Source: a virus
Reading direction: 5' to 3' (one strand)
DNA length: 55,824 nucleotides
IMG/VR virus record: IMGVR_UViG_3300038429_000537
Span: 1 to 55,824 of that record
Part shown: positions 24,693 to 34,291 of the stretch, piece after piece
How the letters are laid out: each line of letters opens with the position of its first letter
Position numbering within the stretch: the first letter of the stretch is position 1
The notes under the pieces: model-generated
Database searches by the model: none
What the model saw: the letters and a program-made list of their open reading frames with translations, nothing else
What the model was told of the DNA's origin: nothing
Position numbers and translations under genes: made by a program

Positions 24693-26699
24693 ATGGCGCT
24701 GATAACGATCTCGGGGTACCTGAAGGACAACCAAGGTAACCCGCTAGCTTCGACTGACGTGACGTTTGACCTAGTGAACTACGCCCCGAACCTGCCAACT
24801 GTGTCGGGCACCAACGTCCTCGTGCCGATTTCCACTACTTTGACTACTGACGCTACCGGTTTGTTCAGTGGGTCGATTCAGGGCAACGACACGATCTCAC
24901 CCGCCTCGACGCTGTACCAGGTTTCGTTTGGTTCCAAAGCGATGGCTATCTACAGTTTGATCGGAGCGGGGCCGATCGACCTTGACAGTTATCCGCCGGT
25001 CTCGGTGATCCCGGTTCCCGCCGGTCCGGTTCCGACAAGCATCCTCACGGGCAACAACATCTTCAGTGGGACGAATGCGTTTACTAATAACGATAGTCAT
25101 AGTGGAACAGAGACCTTTACCGGAAACGTAGTTAAGTCTTCTTCCGGGTTGTTTACTCCAGGGTCTATGCACCTTTACTTGGAATCGTTAATAAATAGTG
25201 CCGATCCTTTGACGGAATATCAGTTCTATTCAGGCGCGGCTTGGCAAACTGAAGCTATCACCGGGGCAATTATCGTTCCAAACGGCGCGAGTACGTTTAT
25301 CCAAGGGGTGGGAGTGCAAGGTTACGCGAACAATTTATCTTCTACTGCTCCGGCAATCGGCGTGCAAGGAATGGCACGTTCTGCTGTGAATGGCGCGTCG
25401 GTTCACGGAGGAATTTTTATTGGTTCTGACGGGGGCGCGGGCTTTCCGAATAATAACTATTTTGGCGCTGAAACTTACGTCTTAGCTACTAACACTACCT
25501 CAGCTCCAGTAGCACACATAGTTGGCGGTGCTTTTACCGCTCAACCGACGACGGCTATCGGCATTTACATTTCTCAACCAGCTGCTAATTCTGGTGGCCC
25601 CTATCATTGGACAAAAGGACTTCGTTTTGATGTTGGCGCCACGTTAGCTCCCACGATTGCTAATTTTTCAGCCGGTAAAGCTGGAATAGAGTTTAATCCT
25701 ATTGCTTCTGGGCCAAGTCAACCGTCCCAGGGGATTTGTTTTCTTTCTAACTTTTCTGACAGTACTGGAAATTTAGCGTGTATTGGAGAGTTAGCAACCG
25801 GAAACGTAGACATTTCGACAAGCAGAGCGAATACGGGACTTTCAATCAACGGGGGAACGGGTTTAGTAACTTCAAATCAAACAGGTACGGGCGACATTGT
25901 TCTAGCATATAATCCTACTCTTACCATTCCTGTTTTGGGCGTAGCAACCGGAACGTCATTGAATATTGTTGAAGGTTCTTCTGCAGAGGTTCCTTCTGTT
26001 GTTGCCCCTAATTTTACAATTATTGGTAGTAATGACGGGATGGGCGGAAGCGGCACGGCTAAAATTTATGCTGTTATCGGAGCAACTCACATCGGTTCAG
26101 ACACCGAGGGTGATAAGGCTTACGCTGGATGGTTCAAGGCTGCTGCTTCAAATACTACTAGTGCTGAAATTGCTATCCACGCAGAAACGGCTGACGCAGC
26201 GGGAGTAGCAGGAGAGTTCACCAAAGGTGGAGTAGTTGTCGGTGCTCCATCGAGTGGGAGTAAAGGTACCGGTACGCTTAACGTTCAGACCGCTTACTAT
26301 GCTAACGGAACGATAGGTGTTACTCAAACAGTCGGTACGCCGGCAACCCTAGCGACGATTGGGGGCATCGTTACAACCTTTACTATTACTTCGGATGAAC
26401 GATTGAAAGACCATACATCCTATGAGGGCGGTTTATCCGAGATACTCGCTCTTCATCCTATTCGCTACAAGTGGAATGAACGCGGACAGGAAGTCACCGG
26501 TGATGCTAGTGGCACTGAATATGTGGGCTTTGGGGCACAAGACGCTCAAAAAGCGATACCTGAATCGCAAGTAGGTAAACAAGTGGCAAAAGATGGAACG
26601 GAGTATTTGGGCTTTGACGATAGGCCTATTATTGCAGCGCTAGTCAATGCTGTGAAAGAGCTTAAAGCTGAAATTGAAGAACTCAAAAGGAATAAGTAA
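24693..26699 (+). CDS. Tail fibre/spike with C-terminal intramolecular chaperone (S74-type)
   Basis: 668 residues. Residues about 1-125 form a conserved attachment-type N-terminus (ISGYLKDNQGNPLASTDVTFDL). The middle is Ser/Thr/Gly/Asn-rich fibre with a more A/T-rich base composition. The last about 105 residues are a peptidase S74 intramolecular chaperone: SDERLKD carries the catalytic Ser and Lys, and the domain ends in a coiled coil (VKELKAEIEELKRNK). The chaperone trimerises and then cuts itself off. Host-receptor binding is the likely role. Confidence 0.85.
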   Translation: MALITISGYLKDNQGNPLASTDVTFDLVNYAPNLPTVSGTNVLVPISTTLTTDATGLFSGSIQGNDTISPASTLYQVSFGSKAMAIYSLIGAGPIDLDSYPPVSVIPVPAGPVPTSILTGNNIFSGTNAFTNNDSHSGTETFTGNVVKSSSGLFTPGSMHLYLESLINSADPLTEYQFYSGAAWQTEAITGAIIVPNGASTFIQGVGVQGYANNLSSTAPAIGVQGMARSAVNGASVHGGIFIGSDGGAGFPNNNYFGAETYVLATNTTSAPVAHIVGGAFTAQPTTAIGIYISQPAANSGGPYHWTKGLRFDVGATLAPTIANFSAGKAGIEFNPIASGPSQPSQGICFLSNFSDSTGNLACIGELATGNVDISTSRANTGLSINGGTGLVTSNQTGTGDIVLAYNPTLTIPVLGVATGTSLNIVEGSSAEVPSVVAPNFTIIGSNDGMGGSGTAKIYAVIGATHIGSDTEGDKAYAGWFKAAASNTTSAEIAIHAETADAAGVAGEFTKGGVVVGAPSSGSKGTGTLNVQTAYYANGTIGVTQTVGTPATLATIGGIVTTFTITSDERLKDHTSYEGGLSEILALHPIRYKWNERGQEVTGDASGTEYVGFGAQDAQKAIPESQVGKQVAKDGTEYLGFDDRPIIAALVNAVKELKAEIEELKRNK

Positions 26700-29284
26700 T
26701 GCTTGATCCGGGTCTTTTAGAGCTCAAAGGTGCACGAGTAGAAACGAAGTACACTACCCTTGCGACCATCAAGTTCCTTAGCGGATTGATGACGCAGCGC
26801 TCACCGTTTGCGGGCATCGACACCCGCTACGGCACTCGGTTTATGGGTGGCCGGCCCGATGCGCTGTTGGCTGGTAGTAACTGTGAGATCTCGAACAAGT
26901 TGACCTTGCAGCGTCGTCCGGGCTTAGTGGCCTACGGTACTTCTTCTATTCCGGCGCCGTTGACCTTTTACGAGTGGCAGTCCGTCAAGCCCTTCGGTTT
27001 GGTGTTGATGGTGGACACGGCCTCGGCGGTTTACAATTACAGTACCACCCATGCTGGCATCTATCTTGACAAGGCCACTTCAGCCGAGCAGACCAACTTC
27101 CTGGACCTAGTGGACACGCTTTACATGTACGATGGGGTCGAGGCGTATAAGATCGTCGGCCCGAACCTGCTGACTTACTCAAATACTTTCACCAACGCCG
27201 CTTGGGCGAAAGCCAACGCGCCGTTGACGGCGGGACAGACTGACCCGCTAGGTGGCACGGCTGCGACCAAGATTTCTTGGGTCTTTGCCAGCAGTCTGTC
27301 AAACGTTCAGCAGGTGGTGACGCCGAACTACACACCGGTGCCGAGCAACACCTTTACGTTCTCCGTCTGGCTGAAGGTAGCTAGCGGGGCGGAGTCGGTA
27401 ACCCTGGAGATCATTGACCAGGTTAACTTCGTTGCGGTTAGTAGCGTAAAGGCACTCACTACCTCCTGGGTTAAGTACCAGGTCACGGGTACGATGAGCT
27501 CCGGTTTGTCAACCTCGGGGCAGCAAAGTTTGACGGTTGTGATTACTACTCCGACGGCAACCACCCCGGTTTACGTGTACGGGGCACAGCTCGAGGTGGG
27601 AGGCCCGGCAACCCCGACCCAGCTCACCACGACCAAGCCGCAGGGCGTTTACCTCACCGGCATCTTGGCCCCGGTTACGGCGCCGACGCTTTCCTTCTCG
27701 TCCGTAGGTAGCGCTTGGGTTCACTCACACGCCTACAGCCTGGGCAATCAAATTATCGACTCGAACGGGAACCTCCAGCAGGTTACTACGCCCGGCACCA
27801 GTGGCGGAACGGCTCCCGTGTGGGCTACGTCGCAAGGATCGACCACAGCCGATGGCGCTACCCTAGTGTGGACGATGCAGGCTCCGAGTGGGTTTCTTAG
27901 TCCGAAGACCGGGTATCAATACTACTACGCGTTTTTGAACAGCGCTACCGGTCAACCGTCGAACGTGTCACCGGTCAGTGCCGCCACTGGACCGTTGCTG
28001 GGACAGAGCATCACGGTGGACGGTGACGGTTCGACCGATCCGCAGGTTGACGAGGTCGCCATTTATCGCAACGTTGACGGGGGCGCGTTCTTCTACCAGT
28101 TAGCTACGGTTACTAACCCGGGCGCCGGCACCTGGACCTACGTTGACACCGTGCAAGACTCGGGGCTGAACACTTCGATCTACGCGCCCGTTGGTTTGTT
28201 GAACACCCCGCCGCCTACCGGGGCGCTTGACCCGGTGTTTCACTCCGGCCGGGTTTGGGTGCACTCAGGTAACAACGTGTACTACTCGGCGGGACCGGAC
28301 AACGCCGTTTCGTTGAACGTCATTCTCAACGCCGTTTCGGCCGAGTCTTGGCCCGCGCTAAACCTCGTGCCGTTCGACGCCCCGGTGGTTCGGAAGCTGT
28401 CGACCGCGGCGGGATTGTTGGTTTGGACGACCTCGGACATTTGGATCGTAACCGGTAGTGACCTGTCGTCTTACAGCCCGACTAAGATTTTCAGCGGCCA
28501 CGGGTTGCGCTCTTGGAACGCGTTGGACGTAGAGGGCAGCAACCTTTACATGTATCTGGCGGACCGTCAATTCTTGATGATCAACCTCAGCACCGGTTCC
28601 CTGGAGATGGGCTTTCCGGTAGGCGACGTCCTCGAGACGACCTTTGACCCCACGGAGGTGTACGTGGCGCGACACATCGCCGGGTCGCAGGACAACGCGA
28701 TCTATTTTGCCGATGGCAGTACGGGGTGGTACCGGGTCAACCCGAACCAGGTAGGCGCGAGCATGTCGGGTGAGCAGACGCCGCTCTGGTCGCCAAAGGC
28801 GACGGTGGCCAACGGTGTTGGCGCGATAGCTTCGGTTGAGACCACTCCCGGGGTGTTTCAACTCCTAGTGGGACAGACGAGTACCGGTGTGGTACTTGTT
28901 CGAGATATCACGGTGTTTGAGGATAATGGGGCGTCCTACACCTGGGATGGCACCATCGGTTGCGTTGTTCTAGCAACGGCGGGCACGCTAGCCGAGACGG
29001 AATCGATCACTACGGAGATGGTGGCCGTCGGTACGACGGCTAAAGTTGAAGTGTTGCTTGACGAGATCAGCGGTACGTTCGAAGAGTTGAAGCAGAAGGT
29101 CAATGACCCACCGCAACTCGTGCCGAGCACTTCGGTTTACTCGAACCGGTTTTATCTCTCGCAGGGGCCGGTGCCACCACTGTGTCGGTACTTGCAAATT
29201 AAACTTAGCGGCGCGGCTAACGACACGAAGGATGAACTGCTAGCCCTTTCGATTCGAGGAGTGCTAGTTCCTGAGCAGGTTTAA
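26699..29284 (+). CDS. Tail nozzle / tubular-B-like protein with carbohydrate-binding-type inserts
   Basis: 861 residues; TAATG overlap with the fibre gene. The N-terminus (GLMTQRSPFAGIDTRYGT, NKLTLQRRPGLVAYGTSS) and beta-rich C-terminal two-thirds (RVWVHSGNNVYYSAGPDN, ISRAxxx-type repeats absent) resemble podovirus tail nozzle proteins. Residues about 160-310 carry an insert (NLLTYSNTFTNAAWAKAN ... VYVYGAQLEVGG) of the carbohydrate-binding jelly-roll kind. Then comes a TPGTSGGTAPVWATSQG module also found in the 22126 protein. Confidence 0.7.
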   Translation: MLDPGLLELKGARVETKYTTLATIKFLSGLMTQRSPFAGIDTRYGTRFMGGRPDALLAGSNCEISNKLTLQRRPGLVAYGTSSIPAPLTFYEWQSVKPFGLVLMVDTASAVYNYSTTHAGIYLDKATSAEQTNFLDLVDTLYMYDGVEAYKIVGPNLLTYSNTFTNAAWAKANAPLTAGQTDPLGGTAATKISWVFASSLSNVQQVVTPNYTPVPSNTFTFSVWLKVASGAESVTLEIIDQVNFVAVSSVKALTTSWVKYQVTGTMSSGLSTSGQQSLTVVITTPTATTPVYVYGAQLEVGGPATPTQLTTTKPQGVYLTGILAPVTAPTLSFSSVGSAWVHSHAYSLGNQIIDSNGNLQQVTTPGTSGGTAPVWATSQGSTTADGATLVWTMQAPSGFLSPKTGYQYYYAFLNSATGQPSNVSPVSAATGPLLGQSITVDGDGSTDPQVDEVAIYRNVDGGAFFYQLATVTNPGAGTWTYVDTVQDSGLNTSIYAPVGLLNTPPPTGALDPVFHSGRVWVHSGNNVYYSAGPDNAVSLNVILNAVSAESWPALNLVPFDAPVVRKLSTAAGLLVWTTSDIWIVTGSDLSSYSPTKIFSGHGLRSWNALDVEGSNLYMYLADRQFLMINLSTGSLEMGFPVGDVLETTFDPTEVYVARHIAGSQDNAIYFADGSTGWYRVNPNQVGASMSGEQTPLWSPKATVANGVGAIASVETTPGVFQLLVGQTSTGVVLVRDITVFEDNGASYTWDGTIGCVVLATAGTLAETESITTEMVAVGTTAKVEVLLDEISGTFEELKQKVNDPPQLVPSTSVYSNRFYLSQGPVPPLCRYLQIKLSGAANDTKDELLALSIRGVLVPEQV

Positions 29285-31102
29285 ATGCCGACGATTGACG
29301 AAGCGGTAAACGCTAACAAAATTTATCAGGCTAACCTCGCGGCGCGACCTGCGCAGGCGGAGGCTGCTGCTCCCGTGTCACAAGTGGCGCCGATGCCGCC
29401 CGTCTCAACTAAAGTTTCGCTCCTTCCCTCGCGCGGAGTCTTTCCACCGGGGATTGCCAACAACAGCGCTGATTCGGACCTCAACCCGCCGAGCAGCATT
29501 CAGTCGAGCGTTCCGAAGATTCCTTCTAACCTCGGAACCCTCGTCATCGCCACCGGTACTTCACCGGCTACGCAGCAAGCTTCAGCTGGGACAACCGTAG
29601 CTCCAACTGCTGCGGCCGGCACGCCTAAGCAAGTGACTAATCTAGTGGTTACCGAAGTGCCGACCAAGTTGAACGGCCAGATGGTGGCGGTGGTTACCGC
29701 TACGTGGCTGCCAGCCTCGGGAGATTCCCTTTACAGCTTTGCCCAAATTTGGGTAACCGGCTACCACTCGGTCACCGGGGCACAACTAGTGGCGAGTGGT
29801 TCTTCTCCTTTGACCTTCAGCATGGATGCCACGGACGAAACGGTTACGTTTTACGCGGTGGCCTGTTCAGCCTCCGGTTTGAAGACTTCAACCTCCGGGG
29901 CGCCCACCGCATCCTGTGTTTTGTCGCCTACGACGGGCACGCCACCGGCCCCTACCGTCACAGTGCCCCTGGCGGCGGTGCCGACCGGTTACCAGTTTAC
30001 GTTTGCGTTCGACACGGGCATTCTGGGCAACATCATTCAGTGCTACAACGTCTACCGTAATACGTCAAACACGGTGGTGGGAGCCACGTTGATTCGCACG
30101 GTGCCGCAGCCGCAAACCAACACGGGTAGCTACGTGTTCCAGGACAACGTGGGGGTGCTGACGGCACAAACCTATTATTACTTCGTTTCTTGTGTGGATG
30201 TCAACGGTGCGGAGTCGGCCGCGACGGCAGCGCAGTCTGGCGCAGTGTCGACCGCTACGACGATCAATAACGTGCCGGATGGAACGACGAAGTTCGGTGA
30301 GACGGCGGGCAGCATCACCTACCGCCCCTTGACGAACATGTTGACGGCGACGGACGCCGGATCAAGCGCCACGATCAACGTTACTTCCTTTACGATGCGG
30401 ACGGTTGAGAAGGGTGACGTCGTCGTCAACACCGGCAGTATAACGGCTCTATCCTACGCTACGCTTTACTACGTTTATTATGACGATCCAACCGTAGCGG
30501 GTGGAGCGGTAGCCTACGCGGCGACGACGGTCAAGGCCACGGCGATCAACGGCACCGGCCGATTTTACGTAGGTAGCATCGTTACCCCGCCCGCAACGGG
30601 ACCGAACACGGTGGGCAACAACGACGGTGGCGCGGGGGTTCAGGTTGGTTCAACTCAAATTTTTCTCTTTGGTGCGACGGCAAATAATTCTGTAGCCGGT
30701 GCTACGACCAACAACCCGGATTATGCGATTGACGGCAACCTGGCCGATTACGCCGAGGTAATTGGCTCGACGAGCTCAACGGGTAACTACACCTTTACTC
30801 TGTCAGCGCCGAGTCCAACCTCAGCACCCTGGTCTTCACTGGTATTGAACATTCGGTCGGCGGTTACCGCTAATGATTCAGACACCGTAATTAAATTAGC
30901 TTATGGGACGGAGGGTGGTGCCGCGACCAACACGGTTTATTCTCTTACCGGCACCACTCGGGCCTTGACTACCGACTCATTTACCCTGTCCAACAGTCAA
31001 AATCTAGCTTTAATCACCGTGGTACTTTCAATCAAACGAACCTCGTCGTCAAATGCGGGCCACGCGTTGTTATACGAAGCGTGGATCGTAGGGCTACAGT
31101 AA
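29285..31102 (+). CDS. Tail protein with fibronectin-III-like repeats
   Basis: 605 residues, start directly after the previous stop. A Pro/Ala-rich linker (about 1-120) precedes two fibronectin-III-like domains (VTNLVVTEVPTKLNGQMVAVVTATWLP; then TGYQFTFAFDTGILGNIIQCYNVYR) and beta-rich C-terminal modules. The C-terminal 130 residues look like a galactose-binding/jelly-roll receptor-binding domain (ATTNNPDYAIDGNLADYAEV). Probably a tail fibre or baseplate-like appendage. Confidence 0.65.
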   Translation: MPTIDEAVNANKIYQANLAARPAQAEAAAPVSQVAPMPPVSTKVSLLPSRGVFPPGIANNSADSDLNPPSSIQSSVPKIPSNLGTLVIATGTSPATQQASAGTTVAPTAAAGTPKQVTNLVVTEVPTKLNGQMVAVVTATWLPASGDSLYSFAQIWVTGYHSVTGAQLVASGSSPLTFSMDATDETVTFYAVACSASGLKTSTSGAPTASCVLSPTTGTPPAPTVTVPLAAVPTGYQFTFAFDTGILGNIIQCYNVYRNTSNTVVGATLIRTVPQPQTNTGSYVFQDNVGVLTAQTYYYFVSCVDVNGAESAATAAQSGAVSTATTINNVPDGTTKFGETAGSITYRPLTNMLTATDAGSSATINVTSFTMRTVEKGDVVVNTGSITALSYATLYYVYYDDPTVAGGAVAYAATTVKATAINGTGRFYVGSIVTPPATGPNTVGNNDGGAGVQVGSTQIFLFGATANNSVAGATTNNPDYAIDGNLADYAEVIGSTSSTGNYTFTLSAPSPTSAPWSSLVLNIRSAVTANDSDTVIKLAYGTEGGAATNTVYSLTGTTRALTTDSFTLSNSQNLALITVVLSIKRTSSSNAGHALLYEAWIVGLQ

Positions 31103-31113
31103 GGAAGGGCAAG

Positions 31114-31398
31114 ATGAAAACACTTAAGATCAACGAGACTGAAGTTGCTTGCACCCACGAGGTGAAGGTTGATGAAAAGACCCATCACACTTCAATCTGT
31201 GTAACAGTTAAGGCCGGTGACGGGCCTGACACGGTGGAGCTAACACAGGTAATGACCATCGGCAGTGAAGATGAGCCTCTTCCCGCAAACTATGATACTG
31301 TGGCAGCGCAAAAAGATCTTGACGTTTTTCGCCTTAAGCATGCCACTTTGGCTGAGTCTAGGTTGCGCGCCAAGAAACTGGCCCAGACCCTGGAGTAA
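31114..31398 (+). CDS. Small hypothetical protein (94 aa)
   Basis: ATG 31114 follows AAGGAAGGGCAAG. Beta-rich first half (INETEVACTHEVKVDEKT, SICVTVKAGDGPDTVELTQVM) and helical, basic C-terminus. No signal or membrane segment. Function unknown; a small structural protein is plausible from position. Confidence 0.55.
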   Translation: MKTLKINETEVACTHEVKVDEKTHHTSICVTVKAGDGPDTVELTQVMTIGSEDEPLPANYDTVAAQKDLDVFRLKHATLAESRLRAKKLAQTLE

Positions 31399-31402
31399 TT
31401 TT

Positions 31403-32266
31403 ATGCCTGGTGAAAAGACTTTCGACAGTGGCCACGTCATCGTTCCGGTTCGCCACCCGGACACCGGTGAGATGCACCACATCGCGGTGCCACCGGACAC
31501 GGACATGGGTGACTTTCACAGTGCGCTGATGGACGCAGGCTACGCTAAGGCGGCCACCTGGGCCGGGGACGCGCCGGGTCTCGTTACTCCTGGAAACCTC
31601 CATCTCTACAACCGTCCTGCCCCCGCGGTTACGAGTTTTGACGACAACGGAAAAACAGTCCTAGTTCCCAAAACGATCGATGGTGAAACGCTGTCCGACC
31701 AAAGTGCCATGTATCGATACTACCGCACCGGGGAACACCTCGGCGTCTTCGAGTCTCCTGAGCACGCCGCTGCTTACGCGCAGCAGTTACACGAAGATTA
31801 CGCTGCCGGCAAGTACAACCGGCCGACGGCCGAGGGTTCCCAGGAACACACTAAAGAGTTCAAGGACAACGCTCGGCGCTTGTGGGCCCTAGCGGGTGGT
31901 CCCAACTCTCGCGCCGAGGCGGGAAACTTCTTGGACTGGAACGCCAAGTTTTCCGAACCGGTAGTGTCAAAGAATCTCGAAAGTGGTCAGGGGCAGATTA
32001 GCTTCGGTCCGCGACCTCCGGGTGCCGAGTCGGTGATTCACACTCACCCGCGAACGGGTGGTCCTTCGGAGCAAGATAAGGCCACCGCTAAAGAGAATCG
32101 GATCAACGTTTACGTCGTCGACGCTGACGGACTGCACCTAGTCGAACCCGACGGGAAGATCACGAAAGTTTACGACGCCGTGGGCGGGGCAACGGCCGAG
32201 ACGCCGAAGCCCAAACCAAAGTGGGTCCCCAAGTACGATCCTAAGACCGGTCACCGGCTTAATTAA
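31403..32266 (+). CDS. Virion-associated protein with JAB/DUF4329-like HTHP domain
   Basis: 287 residues from ATG 31403; the longer frame from 31265 overlaps the previous gene. Contains AMYRYYRTGEHLGVFESPEHAAAYAQQLHEDYAAGKY, a segment common in phage internal or hydrolase-type proteins. The C-terminal domain reads VIHTHPRTGGPSEQD, a His-x-His-Pro...Ser-x2-Asp pattern like JAB/DUF4329 metal sites, although the spacing is one residue shorter than in the canonical JAMM motif. A hydrolase role (peptide or peptidoglycan) is possible but unproven. Confidence 0.65.
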   Translation: MPGEKTFDSGHVIVPVRHPDTGEMHHIAVPPDTDMGDFHSALMDAGYAKAATWAGDAPGLVTPGNLHLYNRPAPAVTSFDDNGKTVLVPKTIDGETLSDQSAMYRYYRTGEHLGVFESPEHAAAYAQQLHEDYAAGKYNRPTAEGSQEHTKEFKDNARRLWALAGGPNSRAEAGNFLDWNAKFSEPVVSKNLESGQGQISFGPRPPGAESVIHTHPRTGGPSEQDKATAKENRINVYVVDADGLHLVEPDGKITKVYDAVGGATAETPKPKPKWVPKYDPKTGHRLN

Positions 32267-32284
32267 AAGGAAAGAGGAAACTTT

Positions 32285-32725
32285 GTGATTGATCAGCCCA
32301 CGTTTTGGCAATTAGTTGAGTCGCACGTCCCAACGGTCGGCTGGTCGCTCGTCGGTGCCTGTGCCGTTTTTTGTCTTCGCCTCGCTTGGCGCGCCCGAGG
32401 ACACCTTGATCACTACGTAACTCAACAGCAAGTAGCCCACGACTTAGCCACCAAAACCTTAGCCGAGGTTGAAGCGGCAAAGCAAACAGCTTTGACAACC
32501 GTGGCCGAAGCCCAAGCTCACGGCGCCGCTAAGGCCAACGAGATCCTCCAGCAGGTGGGTGAACTCAACAACAATCACTTAGGACACATCGAGACCGGTA
32601 TTCAAACGTTAAACGATACCCAAGAGCGGTTGATCGACATGCAAAAACGGCACCTCGAGGTTGCTAGTGACATGAAAGAATCGTTGGCGATCCTACGGGA
32701 TCGTAGCAGCAGAGGAAGGAAGTAA
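32285..32725 (+). CDS. Membrane-anchored coiled-coil protein (holin/spanin-like)
   Basis: 146 residues from GTG 32285 after GGAAAGAGG. One hydrophobic helix (VPTVGWSLVGACAVFCLRLAW, residues about 15-35) is followed by a long Ala/Glu/Lys coiled coil. The topology resembles small lysis accessory or spanin-like proteins and phage membrane-anchored structural factors. Its spacing to the next genes is one base, in one operon with internal virion genes. Confidence 0.6.
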   Translation: MIDQPTFWQLVESHVPTVGWSLVGACAVFCLRLAWRARGHLDHYVTQQQVAHDLATKTLAEVEAAKQTALTTVAEAQAHGAAKANEILQQVGELNNNHLGHIETGIQTLNDTQERLIDMQKRHLEVASDMKESLAILRDRSSRGRK

Positions 32726-32726
32726 G

Positions 32727-33170
32727 ATGGCACACCAAGTGTGGATTCGTCCGTTTAACAAGGACACTGACGCGCGGTTGCTGGTCGAGTGGCTCTTTGC
32801 CGGCCGCGAGCAGAACCGCTTCGACCCCGAGCAGTTCAAGAAGGGCCAGGTGCGGGTGTTTACCGCGTTCGACGAAAGTGGTATAATTGGTTTCATTCCC
32901 GTTGCCCGTTGCTACCTCGTCGAGTCGCTAGCTTTCAAGCCCGGCCTGTCGCCCGTTACCGAGGCGCAGGCGCTGCAAGCGTGGCAGCGGGTGTTCGTTA
33001 ATGAGGCCTTCGAGACGAACACGAGCGACGCGTTCTTCGTCACTTACGATGAAACGGTTTTGGAGTTTGCCAGGCGCTACGGTTGGCGAGACGTGACGGT
33101 GCCGATGGTGAACTTACGCTTCGCGGAGCTGGAAGGAAAGCCGGAGGAGCAGCATGAAGATCACGATTAA
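32727..33170 (+). CDS. GNAT-fold-like protein
   Basis: 147 residues. The pattern VWIRPFNKDTDARLLVEWLF, a strand with AFDESGIIGFIPVARC, then a helix and DAFFVTYDETVLEFARRYGWRDV is that of the GNAT acetyltransferase fold, as in phage proteins of this genome position. A clear acetyl-CoA Q/R-x2-G-x-G/A loop is not visible, so activity is uncertain. The 3' end overlaps the next gene by 17 bases. Confidence 0.55.
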   Translation: MAHQVWIRPFNKDTDARLLVEWLFAGREQNRFDPEQFKKGQVRVFTAFDESGIIGFIPVARCYLVESLAFKPGLSPVTEAQALQAWQRVFVNEAFETNTSDAFFVTYDETVLEFARRYGWRDVTVPMVNLRFAELEGKPEEQHEDHD

Positions 33171-33864
33171 TCCCGTCCTCGACCTAGAAACGATGCGCTG
33201 GGTCTCGAACGACGGCACTTATGAATACGACGGTCCCGTCCTGCTCTTCGGCGGTCCGTCAGCTGAAAGTAAAGCTAACGAAGCAGCTCAAACTGCTTTT
33301 TACCAGCAAACAACCCAACAGCAACAGCAGATTTATGGGGAACAGCAACAGCTCTACAACACCGTCATCGGTGCCACGGCTCCGATCATCGCTAAGGGCC
33401 CCCAACAGTATGGGTACACACCCGAGGTCGACGCGTTGCTGCGCAGCACCATCACCGACACGGCCAACCAAGCCACGGCTAACGCAATTACCGGCACCCA
33501 ACTGCGTGAGCAGCAAAAGACGGGCGGCACGGACGTCCTGGGCACCGGCGGACAAGCACAGTTAGAAGCCCAAGCTAACGTCCTCGGTGAGCAGAGCAAG
33601 GCCAAGCAACTCTCGGCCGAAAAACTTTCGGGCTACCAAGCCGGCCAGCAGCTTTACTCCGAGGCCCTAGGCGCGCTCTCCGGCGTTACTGGCAACCCGA
33701 CGGCGTACACCTCGGCTGCTACTGGTGCCGGTCAAGGCGCGACGAGCGCGATCAACCTAGCCGACAGCGAGCGGTCGACGCTGCTGACCAGCCTGCTGGG
33801 TGGGGCGATCCAAGGTGGGTTGACGTTAGCGACGGGCGCTGCTAGTAAGGCGTTGGGAATTTAA
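33154..33864 (+). CDS. Internal virion protein, gp14-like in position
   Basis: 236 residues. An N-terminal beta segment (MKITINPVLDLETMRWVSND) is followed by Gln-rich helical regions (QQTTQQQQQIYGEQQQLYN) and a C-terminal Gly/Ala hydrophobic stretch (LLGGAIQGGLTLATGAASKALG). This is the profile of the smallest ejected core protein of T7-like phages, which inserts in the host outer membrane. Family membership is not certain. Confidence 0.6.
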   Translation: MKITINPVLDLETMRWVSNDGTYEYDGPVLLFGGPSAESKANEAAQTAFYQQTTQQQQQIYGEQQQLYNTVIGATAPIIAKGPQQYGYTPEVDALLRSTITDTANQATANAITGTQLREQQKTGGTDVLGTGGQAQLEAQANVLGEQSKAKQLSAEKLSGYQAGQQLYSEALGALSGVTGNPTAYTSAATGAGQGATSAINLADSERSTLLTSLLGGAIQGGLTLATGAASKALGI

Positions 33865-33865
33865 A

Positions 33866-34291
33866 ATGAAACGACTTGAAGCTTTAGCCGACGCTCTCGC
33901 GAAGATGAACGGGGCCCTCGACCCGCAGTTCGACGCCTACCAGCTCCGCAACCCGGGACTGTTGCGGGCGTTCTCACCCAAACACGCGCGTGACGAGAAG
34001 GGAAGAAGAATCTTTTCTTCACTGGTGGCGGGCTACGAGAACCTACTGCTTGACCTGCGGATCAAGTGCAGCGGGCAGAGTCGGGCGAAGTTGACCCCGG
34101 AGAGTCCGTTGGTCGATCTCATCACCACCTACGGCAACCCGGTGGCCGCGACCCGCTACGTCGTTAACTTCTTGCGCCACGCGTTGAAAGATGCTACGCT
34201 TCGTGAAGATGTGAAGCTTGGTTGGTTCTTAGAAGAAGAGGAGAAATCTCATGCCGGACCCGATTGTGCAACCGAACAACCCGCAGCCTAA
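33866..34291 (+). CDS. Hypothetical protein in internal-virion operon (141 aa)
   Basis: Starts one base after the previous stop. Mainly helical and soluble: ADALAKMNGALDPQFDAYQLRNPG, AGYENLLLDLRIKCSG and RYVVNFLRHALKDATLREDV. The 3' end overlaps the next gene by 41 bases, but the ATG at 34251 has a strong AGGAG site, so both are probably real. Function unknown; a small virion or assembly factor is plausible. Confidence 0.55.
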   Translation: MKRLEALADALAKMNGALDPQFDAYQLRNPGLLRAFSPKHARDEKGRRIFSSLVAGYENLLLDLRIKCSGQSRAKLTPESPLVDLITTYGNPVAATRYVVNFLRHALKDATLREDVKLGWFLEEEEKSHAGPDCATEQPAA

